This document shows positions 36,896-47,000 of a DNA stretch of 48,703 bases, in pieces (position 1 is the first letter of the stretch; every line of letters starts with the position of its first letter). The stretch spans positions 1 to 48,703 of the forward strand of contig JABICI010000023.1 in assembly GCA_018652335.1 (NCBI GenBank), read 5' to 3'. This DNA comes from Flavobacteriales bacterium. GTDB taxonomy: Bacteria > Bacteroidota > Bacteroidia > Flavobacteriales > BACL11. The notes under the pieces were generated by a model that made no database searches, was not told the DNA's origin, and saw only the letters and a list, made by a program, of their open reading frames with translations. A program made the translations under genes and the position numbers.

Positions 36896-38374
36896 ATGTT
36901 CAAATACGCAATTAAAAGAATTTTAACTTTTATACCAATGCTAATAGCGATATCTTTACTTTCTTTCGTTATAAGTATTAATGCTCCAGGAGATCCTGTT
37001 GAAAGATTATCTAAGGCAGCAGGAAATGAAGGCTCTGCTGAAAAACAATCAGGTGCATCAAAAAAAATTAAGCAAGAATTAAGAAAAAAATTAGGTTTAG
37101 ATCTTCCTATATTCTATTTCAGCGTTACTGATTTAGCATCATGTGATACACTGTACAGAATACAGGACAAATATCATAAAAAGAATCTTGAAGCGCTTAC
37201 ACACCAAAGCGGTAATTGGCAAGCAGTTTCTGATTATTACAATGCATTACTAAAGCTTCAAAAATCACATCAGAGCATTAACATCAAATCTATCACGGCA
37301 AAAGACAGTTCATTAAACATTAATGAGGTTACTGAAGCAAATAATCAGTTTGGTGTTGAGATTGGAAGTTTATTAGAAACATCTAACAATCTTTTAATTG
37401 CTGGCAAATTTGATAAAATGAACACTCTATTAATGGAAAATATTTTTTTATCTGACATTAAACAAGAATTAAAAGAAGTTCAATATGCTAATAATAATTT
37501 AATATCTGAATCACAAACTTGGAAAACATATATACCAAACATGAACTTTTATGGAGCTAAAAATCAATACCATCTTTGGTTATTTGGTAACGGTAAAGAA
37601 CGTAAAGGTTTAATACGGGGTGACTTTGGAATATCTTACATTGATAGTCAGCCAATACAAGATAAAATTTGGCAAAAGGTAGGAATATCTTTTTCACTTT
37701 CATTAATATCAATATTCTTAGCATATTTAATTAGTATCCCTATTGGAATTTATTCAGCTTATAAAAAAGATTCAGTTGCTGACAAAGGAATGTCACTCAT
37801 ACTTTTTATTCTATACTCAATGCCATCTTTTTTTGTTGGTACATTATTATTACTTCAATTTGCAAACCCTGATAATTTAAGTTGGTTTCCTGTCTCTGGT
37901 ATTCAAGATCCAACATTATTTGATCCAGAATGGAACATGTGGCAAAAAATTAAGCATCGATTACCATTCTTAATATTACCAATCATTACTTATACATATG
38001 GTTCATTTGCATTTTTAAGTAGAATTATGAGAGTTGGTATGATTGATATAGTCACACAAGATTATATTAGAACTGCAAGAGCGAAGGGACTTGGAGAGTC
38101 TAAAGTTATTTTAAAACATGCTTTAAGAAATTCATTATTGCCAGTTATAACTGTTTTTGCTGCAATATTTCCAATGGCAATAGGAGGAAGTATAATTATA
38201 GAGGTAATATTCTCAATACCTGGAATGGGAGTTGAAATTTTTAATTCAATATTAAATTATGACTATCCAATGATTATTACTGTATTTACACTTTCAGGCT
38301 TCCTAACAATGATTGGATATTTAGTATCTGATATTTTATACGCAGTAGTGGACCCTAGAATTTCATACAAATAA
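36896..38374 (+). CDS. ABC transporter permease, DppB/OppB-like, with long periplasmic-loop insertion
   Basis: C-terminal BPD_transp_1: DYIRTARAKGLGESKVILKHALRNSLLPVITVFAAIFPMAIGGSIIIEVIFSIPGMG; N-terminal TM and FGDFGISYIDSQP-like segment separated by about 170 extra residues. Confidence 0.93.
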   Translation: MFKYAIKRILTFIPMLIAISLLSFVISINAPGDPVERLSKAAGNEGSAEKQSGASKKIKQELRKKLGLDLPIFYFSVTDLASCDTLYRIQDKYHKKNLEALTHQSGNWQAVSDYYNALLKLQKSHQSINIKSITAKDSSLNINEVTEANNQFGVEIGSLLETSNNLLIAGKFDKMNTLLMENIFLSDIKQELKEVQYANNNLISESQTWKTYIPNMNFYGAKNQYHLWLFGNGKERKGLIRGDFGISYIDSQPIQDKIWQKVGISFSLSLISIFLAYLISIPIGIYSAYKKDSVADKGMSLILFILYSMPSFFVGTLLLLQFANPDNLSWFPVSGIQDPTLFDPEWNMWQKIKHRLPFLILPIITYTYGSFAFLSRIMRVGMIDIVTQDYIRTARAKGLGESKVILKHALRNSLLPVITVFAAIFPMAIGGSIIIEVIFSIPGMGVEIFNSILNYDYPMIITVFTLSGFLTMIGYLVSDILYAVVDPRISYK

Positions 38375-38378
38375 GATT

Positions 38379-39701
38379 ATGCATAATACTAACAAAGAAT
38401 TTTCGTTTAAAAAATACGCTTGGACACAATTTAAAAAGAATAAAATAGCTTTAGTCTGTTTATATTTACTTTTTACATTAATTATTTTAGCTGTTTTTGC
38501 ACCATATATTGCAAACGACCGCCCACTCTATGCTGTTTACAACGGCAAAACATTATTCCCGGCATTTGCAAGTGAAACGAGATCTGATTCTATTTACAAA
38601 AATGGAGAATTTACTCATGTATTGCAATATGATATAACTGATTGGAGAAGCTTAGACTTAAAATCAGTAGTATGGGCTCCTATCCCATATTCTCCATCTA
38701 GTATGGATAGATACAATAGAGATTATGCATCTCCCTCAGGAAAGCAAAGGTTTAAAAATAAAGAAGGAAATATTGTTGAAATCCCTTCTAAATTCAGACA
38801 TAAATTAGGTACTGATGGTATTGGAAGAGATCTTGCTGCTGGATTAATACATGGTACTAGAATTTCATTAATGGTAGGCCTTGTCTCAATGGGAATTGCA
38901 GCTCTAATCGGTATAATATTAGGTGCACTAGCAGGTTTTTTTGGTGACAATAAATTACAAATGCCAAGAATTAAATATTGGATGACTTTATTTGGTCTAT
39001 TTATGGGAATTTTTTATGGATTTGGTCAAAGAAAATACATTTTATCTGATGCATTTGGAACAAGTATATCAAACGGAATATTACAAACGTTAATAAGTGT
39101 TATAATTATTTTTGGAACAATTTTCTTATTTAGAAAATTAAGTTTACTACTAAAATTTAGATATCTAAAAGATGAAACGAATATACCTATCGACACATTC
39201 GTATCAAGAGGAATAGAGCTATTAAATTCAATTCCAAGATTATTGTTAATTATTACAATAACTGCTGTAGTAGAAAGAAGCATTTGGATTGTAATGATAA
39301 TTATTGGTCTAACTAGTTGGACAGGAATTGCAAGATTCACAAGGGCTGAATTTCTTAGAATTCGTTCTTTAGAATTTGTTCAAGCAGCTGAATCTTTAGG
39401 ATTTTCATCAGTAAGAACAATATTCAAACATGCGTTACCTAATGCGCTTGCACCTGTTTTTGTAAGTATTGCATTTGGAATAGCATCAGCAATCTTAATC
39501 GAAAGTGGATTATCGTTTTTAGGAATAGGTGTCCCAACTGATATTGTAACTTGGGGCTCATTATTAAATCTGGGAAGACAAAACCTAGAAGCATGGTGGT
39601 TAATTATATATCCAGGTATGGCTATATTTATTACAATAACAATATATAATATGATTGCTGAAGCTTCAAGAGATGCATTAGATCCAAAACTAAAAAGTTA
39701 A
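38379..39701 (+). CDS. ABC transporter permease, DppC/OppC-like, with internal membrane insertion
   Basis: LGTDGIGRDLAAGLIHGTRISLMVGLVSMGIAALIGIILGALAGFFG ... EFVQAAESLGFSSVRTIFKHALPNALAPVFVSIAFGIASAILIESGLSFLGIGVPTDIVTWGSLL. Confidence 0.93.
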   Translation: MHNTNKEFSFKKYAWTQFKKNKIALVCLYLLFTLIILAVFAPYIANDRPLYAVYNGKTLFPAFASETRSDSIYKNGEFTHVLQYDITDWRSLDLKSVVWAPIPYSPSSMDRYNRDYASPSGKQRFKNKEGNIVEIPSKFRHKLGTDGIGRDLAAGLIHGTRISLMVGLVSMGIAALIGIILGALAGFFGDNKLQMPRIKYWMTLFGLFMGIFYGFGQRKYILSDAFGTSISNGILQTLISVIIIFGTIFLFRKLSLLLKFRYLKDETNIPIDTFVSRGIELLNSIPRLLLIITITAVVERSIWIVMIIIGLTSWTGIARFTRAEFLRIRSLEFVQAAESLGFSSVRTIFKHALPNALAPVFVSIAFGIASAILIESGLSFLGIGVPTDIVTWGSLLNLGRQNLEAWWLIIYPGMAIFITITIYNMIAEASRDALDPKLKS

Positions 39702-39719
39702 GAAAAAGTTTATTATAAA

Positions 39720-40760
39720 TTACATTTCGTCAAAATCAACAACAACTTTATCAGATGCTGGCCTAGCTTGACAACCTAAGACGTAACCTTCCTTAACTTC
39801 ATCTTCTGAAAGAGAATAATTAGCGTCCATTATAACGGAACCTTGCATGACCTTTGCTCTACAAGTACAACATACAGCCCCTTTACAAGAAAAGGGAACA
39901 TCTGCACCTTTTTCCATTGCTGCATCTAAAATTGTTTGTCCTTTACTTGATAATGTAAATTCAAAATCTTCACCATCAACACAAACAGTAACATTTGAAA
40001 TTATCTCATCATTGTTTAAAGAATTAGTATCATCTTTTTTATCTACTGAAAATCTTTCAAAATGAATATTTGATTGATTAATATTGTTTAATAGAAGTAA
40101 CTCATTTGTATTATCAATAATTTGTCCAGGCCCACAAATAAAGAAATCATTAGCTTGTTTTATTTCACTAAATGTATTTAGTAAATTTTGTAAACTATCT
40201 TTATCTATTCTTCCAAAAAAAGAAGATTGAACTTTTTCTTGAGAATAGAACCAATGAATTTTCAATCTGTTTGGATAATTTTTTTCTAATTCTTCAAGAA
40301 CAATCTTGAACATTACACTTGATGAATTACGATTACTATAAATTAAAGTAACTTTTGAAGTTGTAGAACTATTTAATTCTGATTTAATCATAGATAGAAT
40401 CGGAGTAATACCACTTCCTGCACAAATACCTACAATATGATTATTTTTAGTAGATAAAGTAAAATTACCACTTGGAGGCATAATATCTAATGAGTCTCCA
40501 ACACTAATATCTTTTGTTAGAAATGTAGACATTTTACCACCTTCAACTAATTTAACACCTATTGCTAATCCCTCATCTAATGTTGAGCATATTGAATATG
40601 CTCTTCTCTCCTCAATTCCATTAATAACTGACTTTACAGTAATGTATTGACCAGCAATAAAGTTAAAATCAGATGAATTTTCTGTGTCAAAACTTAATTG
40701 TACAGAATCTTTAGTTAATCTTTTAATAGACTTAATTGGAAGAGAGAAAAATGAGTTCAT
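39720..40760 (-). CDS. paaE: Phenylacetyl-CoA epoxidase reductase subunit (FNR-like plus 2Fe-2S ferredoxin); ATG at 40760 preferred
   Basis: ERRAYSICS, GICAGSGITPILSMI, FICGPGQII; C-terminal 2Fe-2S DVPFSCKGAVCCTCRAKVMQG...GYVLGCQARP. Confidence 0.93.
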   Translation of the reverse strand: MNSFFSLPIKSIKRLTKDSVQLSFDTENSSDFNFIAGQYITVKSVINGIEERRAYSICSTLDEGLAIGVKLVEGGKMSTFLTKDISVGDSLDIMPPSGNFTLSTKNNHIVGICAGSGITPILSMIKSELNSSTTSKVTLIYSNRNSSSVMFKIVLEELEKNYPNRLKIHWFYSQEKVQSSFFGRIDKDSLQNLLNTFSEIKQANDFFICGPGQIIDNTNELLLLNNINQSNIHFERFSVDKKDDTNSLNNDEIISNVTVCVDGEDFEFTLSSKGQTILDAAMEKGADVPFSCKGAVCCTCRAKVMQGSVIMDANYSLSEDEVKEGYVLGCQARPASDKVVVDFDEM

Positions 40761-40772
40761 TATTTTTTTTTG

Positions 40773-40780
40773 CAAAAATA
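40773..40780 (-). promoter_or_regulatory. -7 promoter motif TATTTTTG for paaE
   Basis: caaaaata on plus, 12 nt upstream of the ATG at 40760. Confidence 0.45.
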
Positions 40781-40898
40781 ACCAATTTTTATGTAAATAT
40801 TATACTATGCAATACAACTATGTTTTATTAAAAAATTAAAGTAAGTAACAATAATTCAAATTATAATATCAATCAATAAAGAACTATTATTTATTACT

Positions 40899-40906
40899 TA
40901 AATTTG
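40899..40906 (+). promoter_or_regulatory. -7 promoter motif TAAATTTG for paaA
   Basis: TAAATTTG 16 nt upstream of the ATG at 40923. Confidence 0.5.
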
Positions 40907-40922
40907 CAAAAAAGAAATAACT

Positions 40923-41846
40923 ATGACAGAGGAGAAATTTCAAAAACGTATTGATAGAGAAGAGAAAATCGAACCAAAAGATTGGATGCCTGAAGGATAC
41001 AGAAAGCATTTAATTAGGCAAATATCTCAGCATGCACATTCTGAAATTATTGGTATGCAACCTGAAGGTAATTGGATTTCAAGAGCTCCTTCACTTAGAG
41101 CAAAAATGATTTTACTTGCAAAGGTACAAGATGAAGCAGGTCATGGACTCTATCTATATTCAGCTTGTGAGACATTAGGAGTTAGCCGCCAAGAACTTGT
41201 TTCACAATTACATTCAGGTAAAGCAAAATATTCCTCAATCTTTAATTACCCGACTCTAAGCTGGGCTGATATGGGTGCTATTGGATGGTTAGTTGATGGT
41301 GCTGCGATTGTTAACCAAGTCTCACTACAAAGAACTTCATTTGGCCCTTATTCAAGAGGGATGGTTAAGATTTGTAAAGAAGAAAGTTTTCATCAAAGGC
41401 AAGGATATGAAATAATGGCTCAAATGGCACAAGGAACATCTGAGCAGAAAGCTATGGCGCAAGATGCGCTGAACAGATTCTGGTGGCCATCTATAATGAT
41501 GTTTGGTCCTAATGACTCAGATTCTCCAAGAACAGGTAATGCTATGAAATGGAAAATTAAAAGAAAAACAAATGATGAGTTAAGACAGGAATTTATTGAT
41601 AAAACTGTAAATCAAGCTGAGATAATAGGACTTACTATTCCAGATAAAGACTTAAAATGGAACGATGAAAGACAACATTATGATTTTGGTGAAATGGATT
41701 GGGATGAATTCTGGAGTGTTGTTAATGGTAATGGACCTTGCAATAAACAACGATTAAATCATCATAAAAAAGCACATGATGATGGTCAATGGGTACGTGA
41801 AGCTGCCAAATCATATTCACAAAAAAAAGAACTAATAGCAAACTAA
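40923..41846 (+). CDS. paaA: Phenylacetyl-CoA 1,2-epoxidase subunit A
   Basis: [70 protein letters not shown] diiron ligands. Confidence 0.97.
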   Translation: MTEEKFQKRIDREEKIEPKDWMPEGYRKHLIRQISQHAHSEIIGMQPEGNWISRAPSLRAKMILLAKVQDEAGHGLYLYSACETLGVSRQELVSQLHSGKAKYSSIFNYPTLSWADMGAIGWLVDGAAIVNQVSLQRTSFGPYSRGMVKICKEESFHQRQGYEIMAQMAQGTSEQKAMAQDALNRFWWPSIMMFGPNDSDSPRTGNAMKWKIKRKTNDELRQEFIDKTVNQAEIIGLTIPDKDLKWNDERQHYDFGEMDWDEFWSVVNGNGPCNKQRLNHHKKAHDDGQWVREAAKSYSQKKELIAN

Positions 41847-41856
41847 ATATATTTAT

Positions 41857-42141
41857 ATGTCAGAAAACAGAACTGTCTGGGAAGTATTTATACAGAGTAA
41901 AAATGGACTTGCTCACAAACATGTAGGCAATGTTCATGCTGAAGATAAAATAATGGCATTAGAAAATGCCAGAGAACTCTATACAAGAAGAAATGAAGGT
42001 TCTTGTATTTGGGTTGTAAAATCAAAGGACATCATTTCTTCTGAGTCAGAAGATGGTGAAGCATTCTTTGATCCATCTAACGATAAAATGTATAGACATC
42101 CAACTTTCTACACAATGCCTGAAGGATCAAAATATATTTAA
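41857..42141 (+). CDS. paaB: Phenylacetyl-CoA 1,2-epoxidase subunit B
   Basis: WEVFIQSKNGLAHKHVGNVHAEDKIMALENARELYTRRNEGSCIWVVKS. Confidence 0.96.
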   Translation: MSENRTVWEVFIQSKNGLAHKHVGNVHAEDKIMALENARELYTRRNEGSCIWVVKSKDIISSESEDGEAFFDPSNDKMYRHPTFYTMPEGSKYI

Positions 42142-42142
42142 T

Positions 42143-42892
42143 ATGAATAATGAATTATTAACATACACACTTAGAATAGCAGATAACTCATTAATTTTAG
42201 GCCAAAGAATGAGCGAATGGTGTTCAAAAGGACCTACCTTAGAAGAAGACATAGCATTGTCAAATATCTCACTTGACTTATTTGGTCAAGCAAATGGATT
42301 CTACTCATATGCTTCACAATTAGACGGAAATAAATCTCCTGATGATTTGGCATTTCTTAGAAACGAAAGAGAATTCTTTAATCAGCAAATTGTTGAATTA
42401 GAAAATATAGATTTTGGTAATACTATTGTAAGAAACTTTCTGTATGATAGTTATAATTTTTTGTTTTATTCTTCATTAAAAAATAGTAAAGATGACACTC
42501 TCTCTGCACTAGCTTCAAAATCACTAAAAGAAGTAAAATATCATCTAAGACACTCTAAAAACTGGCTAATTAGACTTGGTGACGGTACAGAGTTTTCAAA
42601 AGAAAAAGTACAAAAATCATTAGAAAGTATTTGGCAATATACACACGATATGTTTAGCATGGATGAAATTGATAATAAAATGTATAGATTAAATATTGGT
42701 GTAAACAATTCTAATTTGAAAGTTGAGTGGGACAGAATTATTAATGAAACATTAATAGAAGCAAAATTAGTTCGTCCTAAAGATGGGTATAATGCAAAAG
42801 GTGGAAAAAATGGAATGCACACTGAGCATTTAGGTTTTCTATTAGCAGAAATGCAATTTTTACAAAGAGCATATCCAAATGCAAAGTGGTAA
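42143..42892 (+). CDS. paaC: Phenylacetyl-CoA 1,2-epoxidase subunit C (ORF track opens at 42053; start at 42143)
   Basis: LRIADNSLILGQRMSEWCSKGPTLEEDIALSNISLDLFGQANGFYSYA; KEVKYHLRHSKNWLIRLGDGTEFS; HTEHLGFLLAEMQFLQRAYPNAKW. Confidence 0.95.
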   Translation: MNNELLTYTLRIADNSLILGQRMSEWCSKGPTLEEDIALSNISLDLFGQANGFYSYASQLDGNKSPDDLAFLRNEREFFNQQIVELENIDFGNTIVRNFLYDSYNFLFYSSLKNSKDDTLSALASKSLKEVKYHLRHSKNWLIRLGDGTEFSKEKVQKSLESIWQYTHDMFSMDEIDNKMYRLNIGVNNSNLKVEWDRIINETLIEAKLVRPKDGYNAKGGKNGMHTEHLGFLLAEMQFLQRAYPNAKW

Positions 42893-43331
42893 AATAAAAG
42901 AGATATGGAAACTATTAGATTCTGTTCCAGATCCTGAAATTCCTGTAATTTCCGTTGTAGAACTTGGCGTAGTTAGAAACATTTCATTTACTAATAATGC
43001 TTACCAAATTTTAATTACACCAACCTATTCAGGATGTCCAGCAGTTAAAACATTCATTGATGACATTAAAAGTTGTTTAAAAACAAACAAAATATTTAAT
43101 TTTGATATAAAAATTATTTATGCTCCAGCTTGGACAACAGATTGGATGTCAGTAGAAACAAAAGAAAAACTTAGAAAATATGGTATATCTCCACCATCTA
43201 ACAAAGTTGTTTGTCCTCAATGCAACTCATCAAATACAGTACTTGTAAGTGAATTTGGAGCAACAGCATGTAAATCTTTTCATAAATGTTCAGAATGCTT
43301 AGAGCCGTTTGAACACTTCAAATGCATCTAG
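42879..43331 (+). CDS. paaD: Phenylacetate epoxidase assembly/maturation protein PaaD (MIP18/SufT-like)
   Basis: LDSVPDPEIPVISVVELGVVRNI, TPTYSGCPA, CPQCNSSNTVLVSEFGATACKSFHKCSECLEPFEHFKCI. Confidence 0.96.
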   Translation: MQSGKIKEIWKLLDSVPDPEIPVISVVELGVVRNISFTNNAYQILITPTYSGCPAVKTFIDDIKSCLKTNKIFNFDIKIIYAPAWTTDWMSVETKEKLRKYGISPPSNKVVCPQCNSSNTVLVSEFGATACKSFHKCSECLEPFEHFKCI

Positions 43332-43414
43332 TTAATTGATTCATTTTAAGGTAATTTTAAAGAGTTTAGAAATCAATTTGAAATTAGTATTTTAGCAATA
43401 AATCTAAAGATATA

Positions 43415-44185
43415 ATGATACAATTTGAAATTATTAATAACGTAGGTAAAATTACATTAAATAGACCTGAAAAATATCATTCATTTGTAAAAGATATGGC
43501 AATACAACTGCAAAATATCTTAGATAAATGCAATGAAAATAAAAGTATAAGAGCTATTATGATTACAGCATCAGGCAAAGCATTTTGTGCAGGTCAAGAC
43601 TTAGCTGAAGCTACTAATAAAAATGGTCCTTCACTAACTGAAATTGTAGAAAATCATTACAATCCTATAATACGAAAAATAAGAAATATTGAGAAACCAG
43701 TTGTTGCTGCAGTTAATGGTGTTGCAGCGGGAGCTGGTGCTAGCCTTGCACTATGTTGCGATATTGTACTTTGCAATGAGAATGCAACATTTATTCAAGC
43801 ATTTAGCAAAATTGGATTAATTCCTGATAGTGCAGCTACCTTTTTTCTTCCTAGATTAATTGGAATGCAAAGAGCAACAGCCTTAATGATGTCGGCAGAA
43901 CCAATTGTTGCTTCAGAAGCATTAAAAATGGGTATGATTTATAAGATTTTTTCTAATGATGATTTTGAAAGTAGTAGCTTAGATTTCGTTTCAAAATTAT
44001 CTCAAATGCCAACAAAAGGACTAGGGCTAACTAAAAGACTTCTAAACAGTTCTTATTCAAATAACTTAGAAGAACAATTAGAAATGGAGAAGCAATGTCA
44101 GGAAATTGCTGGTAAAACAAATGATTTTGATGAAGGTGTTCAGGCATTTTTAGATAAAAGAAAACCAAATTTTAAAGGAAACTAA
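43415..44185 (+). CDS. paaG: Enoyl-CoA hydratase/isomerase family, PaaG-like (1,2-epoxyphenylacetyl-CoA isomerase)
   Basis: GKAFCAGQDLAEA, EIVENHYNPIIRKIRNIEKPVVAAVNGVAAGAGASLALCCDIVLCNENATFIQAFSKIGLIPDSAATFFLPRLIG. Confidence 0.9.
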   Translation: MIQFEIINNVGKITLNRPEKYHSFVKDMAIQLQNILDKCNENKSIRAIMITASGKAFCAGQDLAEATNKNGPSLTEIVENHYNPIIRKIRNIEKPVVAAVNGVAAGAGASLALCCDIVLCNENATFIQAFSKIGLIPDSAATFFLPRLIGMQRATALMMSAEPIVASEALKMGMIYKIFSNDDFESSSLDFVSKLSQMPTKGLGLTKRLLNSSYSNNLEEQLEMEKQCQEIAGKTNDFDEGVQAFLDKRKPNFKGN

Positions 44186-44186
44186 T

Positions 44187-45338
44187 ATGAAAGTAAGTGT
44201 GATTGGTTCTGGAACTATGGGTATGGGAATAGCTCAAATAGCAGCTTCAAATGATTCGAAAGTATGTCTTTACGACTCTTCAGCTAATGCAACAAATATT
44301 GCAAAAGAAAAACTAAACACAATATTAAGTAGACTTACAGAAAAAGAAAAGATTACTAAATCTAGAAAAAAAGAAATTTTATCTAACATTCAATTCTCTC
44401 AAGATCTTAATGACATTAAAGGAAGTAACTTAGTGATCGAGGCTATTATTGAAGATCTAAAAATAAAAAAAGAAGTTTTTTCAGAAATTGAAAAGATAAT
44501 AGATGACAATTGCATTTTAGCAACTAATACTTCCTCACTATCAATTGCTTCAGTTGCATCATCATGTCAAAAAGCAAATAGAGTAATTGGAATACATTTT
44601 TTTAATCCTGCACCAATAATGCCTTTAGTTGAAATTATTCCTGCTGTTCAAACATCTAGCAACACACTTAAAACAGCAAGATCAATTATTGATAAGTGGG
44701 GAAAAGCAACTGTAATTGTTAAAGATACACCTGGATTTATTGTTAATAGGATTGCTCGCCCTTTCTATGGTGAAGCCTTACGAATTTATGAGGAGGGAAT
44801 AGCAAATTTTGAAACAATTGATTGGGCACTTAAAGAAATTGGAGGGTTTAAAATGGGGCCATTTGAACTAATGGACTACATTGGAAATGACATTAACTAT
44901 ACAGTTACTGAGACAGTATTTACAAGCTTTTATTTTGATCAAAGATACAAACCGTCATTTACACAGAAAAGAATGATAGAAGCAGGATATCTTGGTCGTA
45001 AATCTGGGCAAGGATTTTATAATTATTCTTCAGAAAGTAAAAAAAATATAAATGAAAATCGGCAGTTAGGAAAAATTATTCTTTGGAGAATACTAGCAAT
45101 GCTAATAAATGAGGCATCAGACGCCTTATTTTTAAATATTGCAAGTAGAGAAGATATTGATCTTGCTATGACAAAAGGTGTGAACTACCCTAATGGTTTA
45201 CTTAAATGGGCAGATGAACTAGGAATTGAAAATGTTCTTAATCAGCTTAATAAGTTATATGAAGAATATGGTGAAGACAGATACAGACCTTCTCCCCTGT
45301 TAAAAAGAATGGTAAAAAGTCAAACAAAATTTTATTAA
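44187..45338 (+). CDS. paaH: 3-hydroxyacyl-CoA dehydrogenase (PaaH-like)
   Basis: VIGSGTMGMGIAQIAA, NTSSLSIASVASSCQKANRVIGIHFFNPAPIMPLVEIIP, DTPGFIVNRIARPFYGEALRI. Confidence 0.9.
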   Translation: MKVSVIGSGTMGMGIAQIAASNDSKVCLYDSSANATNIAKEKLNTILSRLTEKEKITKSRKKEILSNIQFSQDLNDIKGSNLVIEAIIEDLKIKKEVFSEIEKIIDDNCILATNTSSLSIASVASSCQKANRVIGIHFFNPAPIMPLVEIIPAVQTSSNTLKTARSIIDKWGKATVIVKDTPGFIVNRIARPFYGEALRIYEEGIANFETIDWALKEIGGFKMGPFELMDYIGNDINYTVTETVFTSFYFDQRYKPSFTQKRMIEAGYLGRKSGQGFYNYSSESKKNINENRQLGKIILWRILAMLINEASDALFLNIASREDIDLAMTKGVNYPNGLLKWADELGIENVLNQLNKLYEEYGEDRYRPSPLLKRMVKSQTKFY

Positions 45339-45757
45339 TGGAATTAGCATCAAAAATAGTTAATAAGATGATGAGCAATGACAGCTTTAGTAAATGGCTT
45401 GGTATTGAAATAATTGAATTATCTGAAGGTTTCTGCAAACTACAAATGAAAATTAGAGATGATATGACAAATGGTTTTAAGATTGCACATGGAGGAATAA
45501 CATATTCTCTAGCTGATAGTGCATTAGCTTTTGCATCAAATTCAAATGGATTTCAATCTTTAACAATTGAAAGCTCCATAAATTATTTCAAAAAAGTTAA
45601 CTCGGGAGATATATTATCTGCTATTACAAACGAAATAAATAAAACAGAAAAAATTGCTAAATACAGTATTGTTGTTAGCAATCAAAATAATGAGAAAATT
45701 GCTAGCTTTAATGGAAAAGTACATAGAACACAAAAACAATGGTTTGCAGAAGATTAA
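45338..45757 (+). CDS. paaI: PaaI-family thioesterase
   Basis: Hotdog thioesterase: FKIAHGGITYSLADSALAFASNSNG; overlaps the paaH stop (TAATG). Confidence 0.92.
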   Translation: MELASKIVNKMMSNDSFSKWLGIEIIELSEGFCKLQMKIRDDMTNGFKIAHGGITYSLADSALAFASNSNGFQSLTIESSINYFKKVNSGDILSAITNEINKTEKIAKYSIVVSNQNNEKIASFNGKVHRTQKQWFAED

Positions 45758-45796
45758 ATACTAATAAATTCCTTTAAATAAAAATAGAATAATTTT

Positions 45797-46999
45797 ATGA
45801 ACACTTATATTATTGATGCAATACGAACTCCGATTGGAAATTTTTGCGGAACTTTAAAAAATATTAGAACAGATGATTTAGCGGCAATTTCTATAAAAGA
45901 GCTTGTTAAAAGAAATAAAATTGATCCATCAAAAATTGATGATGTAATATTGGGCTGTGCAAACCAAGCTGGAGAAGACAATAGAAATGTAGCAAGAATG
46001 GCAAGTCTTTTAGCAGGATTACCATTTACAGTACCTGGTGAAACTGTAAATAGATTATGTGCTTCAGGAATGTCAGCTGTAGTTCATGCTCATAGAGCAA
46101 TATCAGCGGGAGATGGTGATTTATTTATTGCTGGTGGTGTAGAGAATATGACTCGAGGCCCGTGGGTAATATCAAAAGTATCAAAACCTTTTGGAAGAGA
46201 TGCAAAAATGCATGATTCATCTTTTGGGTGGAGATTTATAAATCCCAAGATGAAAGATATGTATGGTGTTGATAGTATGGGAAAAACCGCTGAAAATCTA
46301 GCTTCTAGATACAATATATCAAGAGAAGATCAAGATAAATTTGCATATAATTCGCAGATGAAAGCCTCATCCGCCAGAAAAAAAGGAAGATTTATTAATG
46401 AAATTGTATCTGTAGAAATACCTCAAAGAAAAAAAGATTCAATTATTTTTAGCGAAGATGAATTTATCAAAGATAAAACTTCCATTGAAATATTATCTAA
46501 ATTAAGAACTGCATTTAAAAGTGAAAATGGTACTGTAACGGCCGGAAATTCTTCTGGTCTAAACGATGGGTCAGCTGCGATGCTATTAGCTTCAGAACAA
46601 GGTGTAAAGGAGAATAACTTATCCCCTATTGCAAGAATTGTAAGTTCAGCTATAGTTGGTGTAGAACCTTCTATAATGGGAATAGGTCCAGTACTTGCTT
46701 CAAATAAAGCATTAGAAAAAGCAAATCTTAAGATGCATGATATGGATATTATTGAACTTAATGAAGCGTTCTCAGCACAAGCTCTTGCATGTATTAGAGA
46801 ATGGGGATTGGAAGATAATGACCCACGAATTAATCCAAATGGCGGAGCAATTTCCTTAGGACATCCTCTGGGAGTTAGTGGTACAAGAATATTACAAACT
46901 GCAGCAATTGAACTTCAAAATCAAAATAAGAAATATGCACTTGTTACCATGTGTATCGGAGTCGGACAAGGTTATGCAACGATAATTGAAAAAGTATAA
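45797..46999 (+). CDS. paaJ: Acetyl-CoA acyltransferase / 3-oxoadipyl-CoA thiolase
   Basis: AIRTPIGNFCGTLKNIRTDDLAA, VNRLCASGMSAVVHAHRAI, NPNGGAISLGHPLGVSGTRI, TMCIGVGQGYA. Confidence 0.93.
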   Translation: MNTYIIDAIRTPIGNFCGTLKNIRTDDLAAISIKELVKRNKIDPSKIDDVILGCANQAGEDNRNVARMASLLAGLPFTVPGETVNRLCASGMSAVVHAHRAISAGDGDLFIAGGVENMTRGPWVISKVSKPFGRDAKMHDSSFGWRFINPKMKDMYGVDSMGKTAENLASRYNISREDQDKFAYNSQMKASSARKKGRFINEIVSVEIPQRKKDSIIFSEDEFIKDKTSIEILSKLRTAFKSENGTVTAGNSSGLNDGSAAMLLASEQGVKENNLSPIARIVSSAIVGVEPSIMGIGPVLASNKALEKANLKMHDMDIIELNEAFSAQALACIREWGLEDNDPRINPNGGAISLGHPLGVSGTRILQTAAIELQNQNKKYALVTMCIGVGQGYATIIEKV

Positions 47000-47000
47000 T

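Noticed and set aside
39026-39340. 104-aa minus ORF antisense to the DppC-like permease
   Set aside because: Antisense of membrane segments; no independent support.
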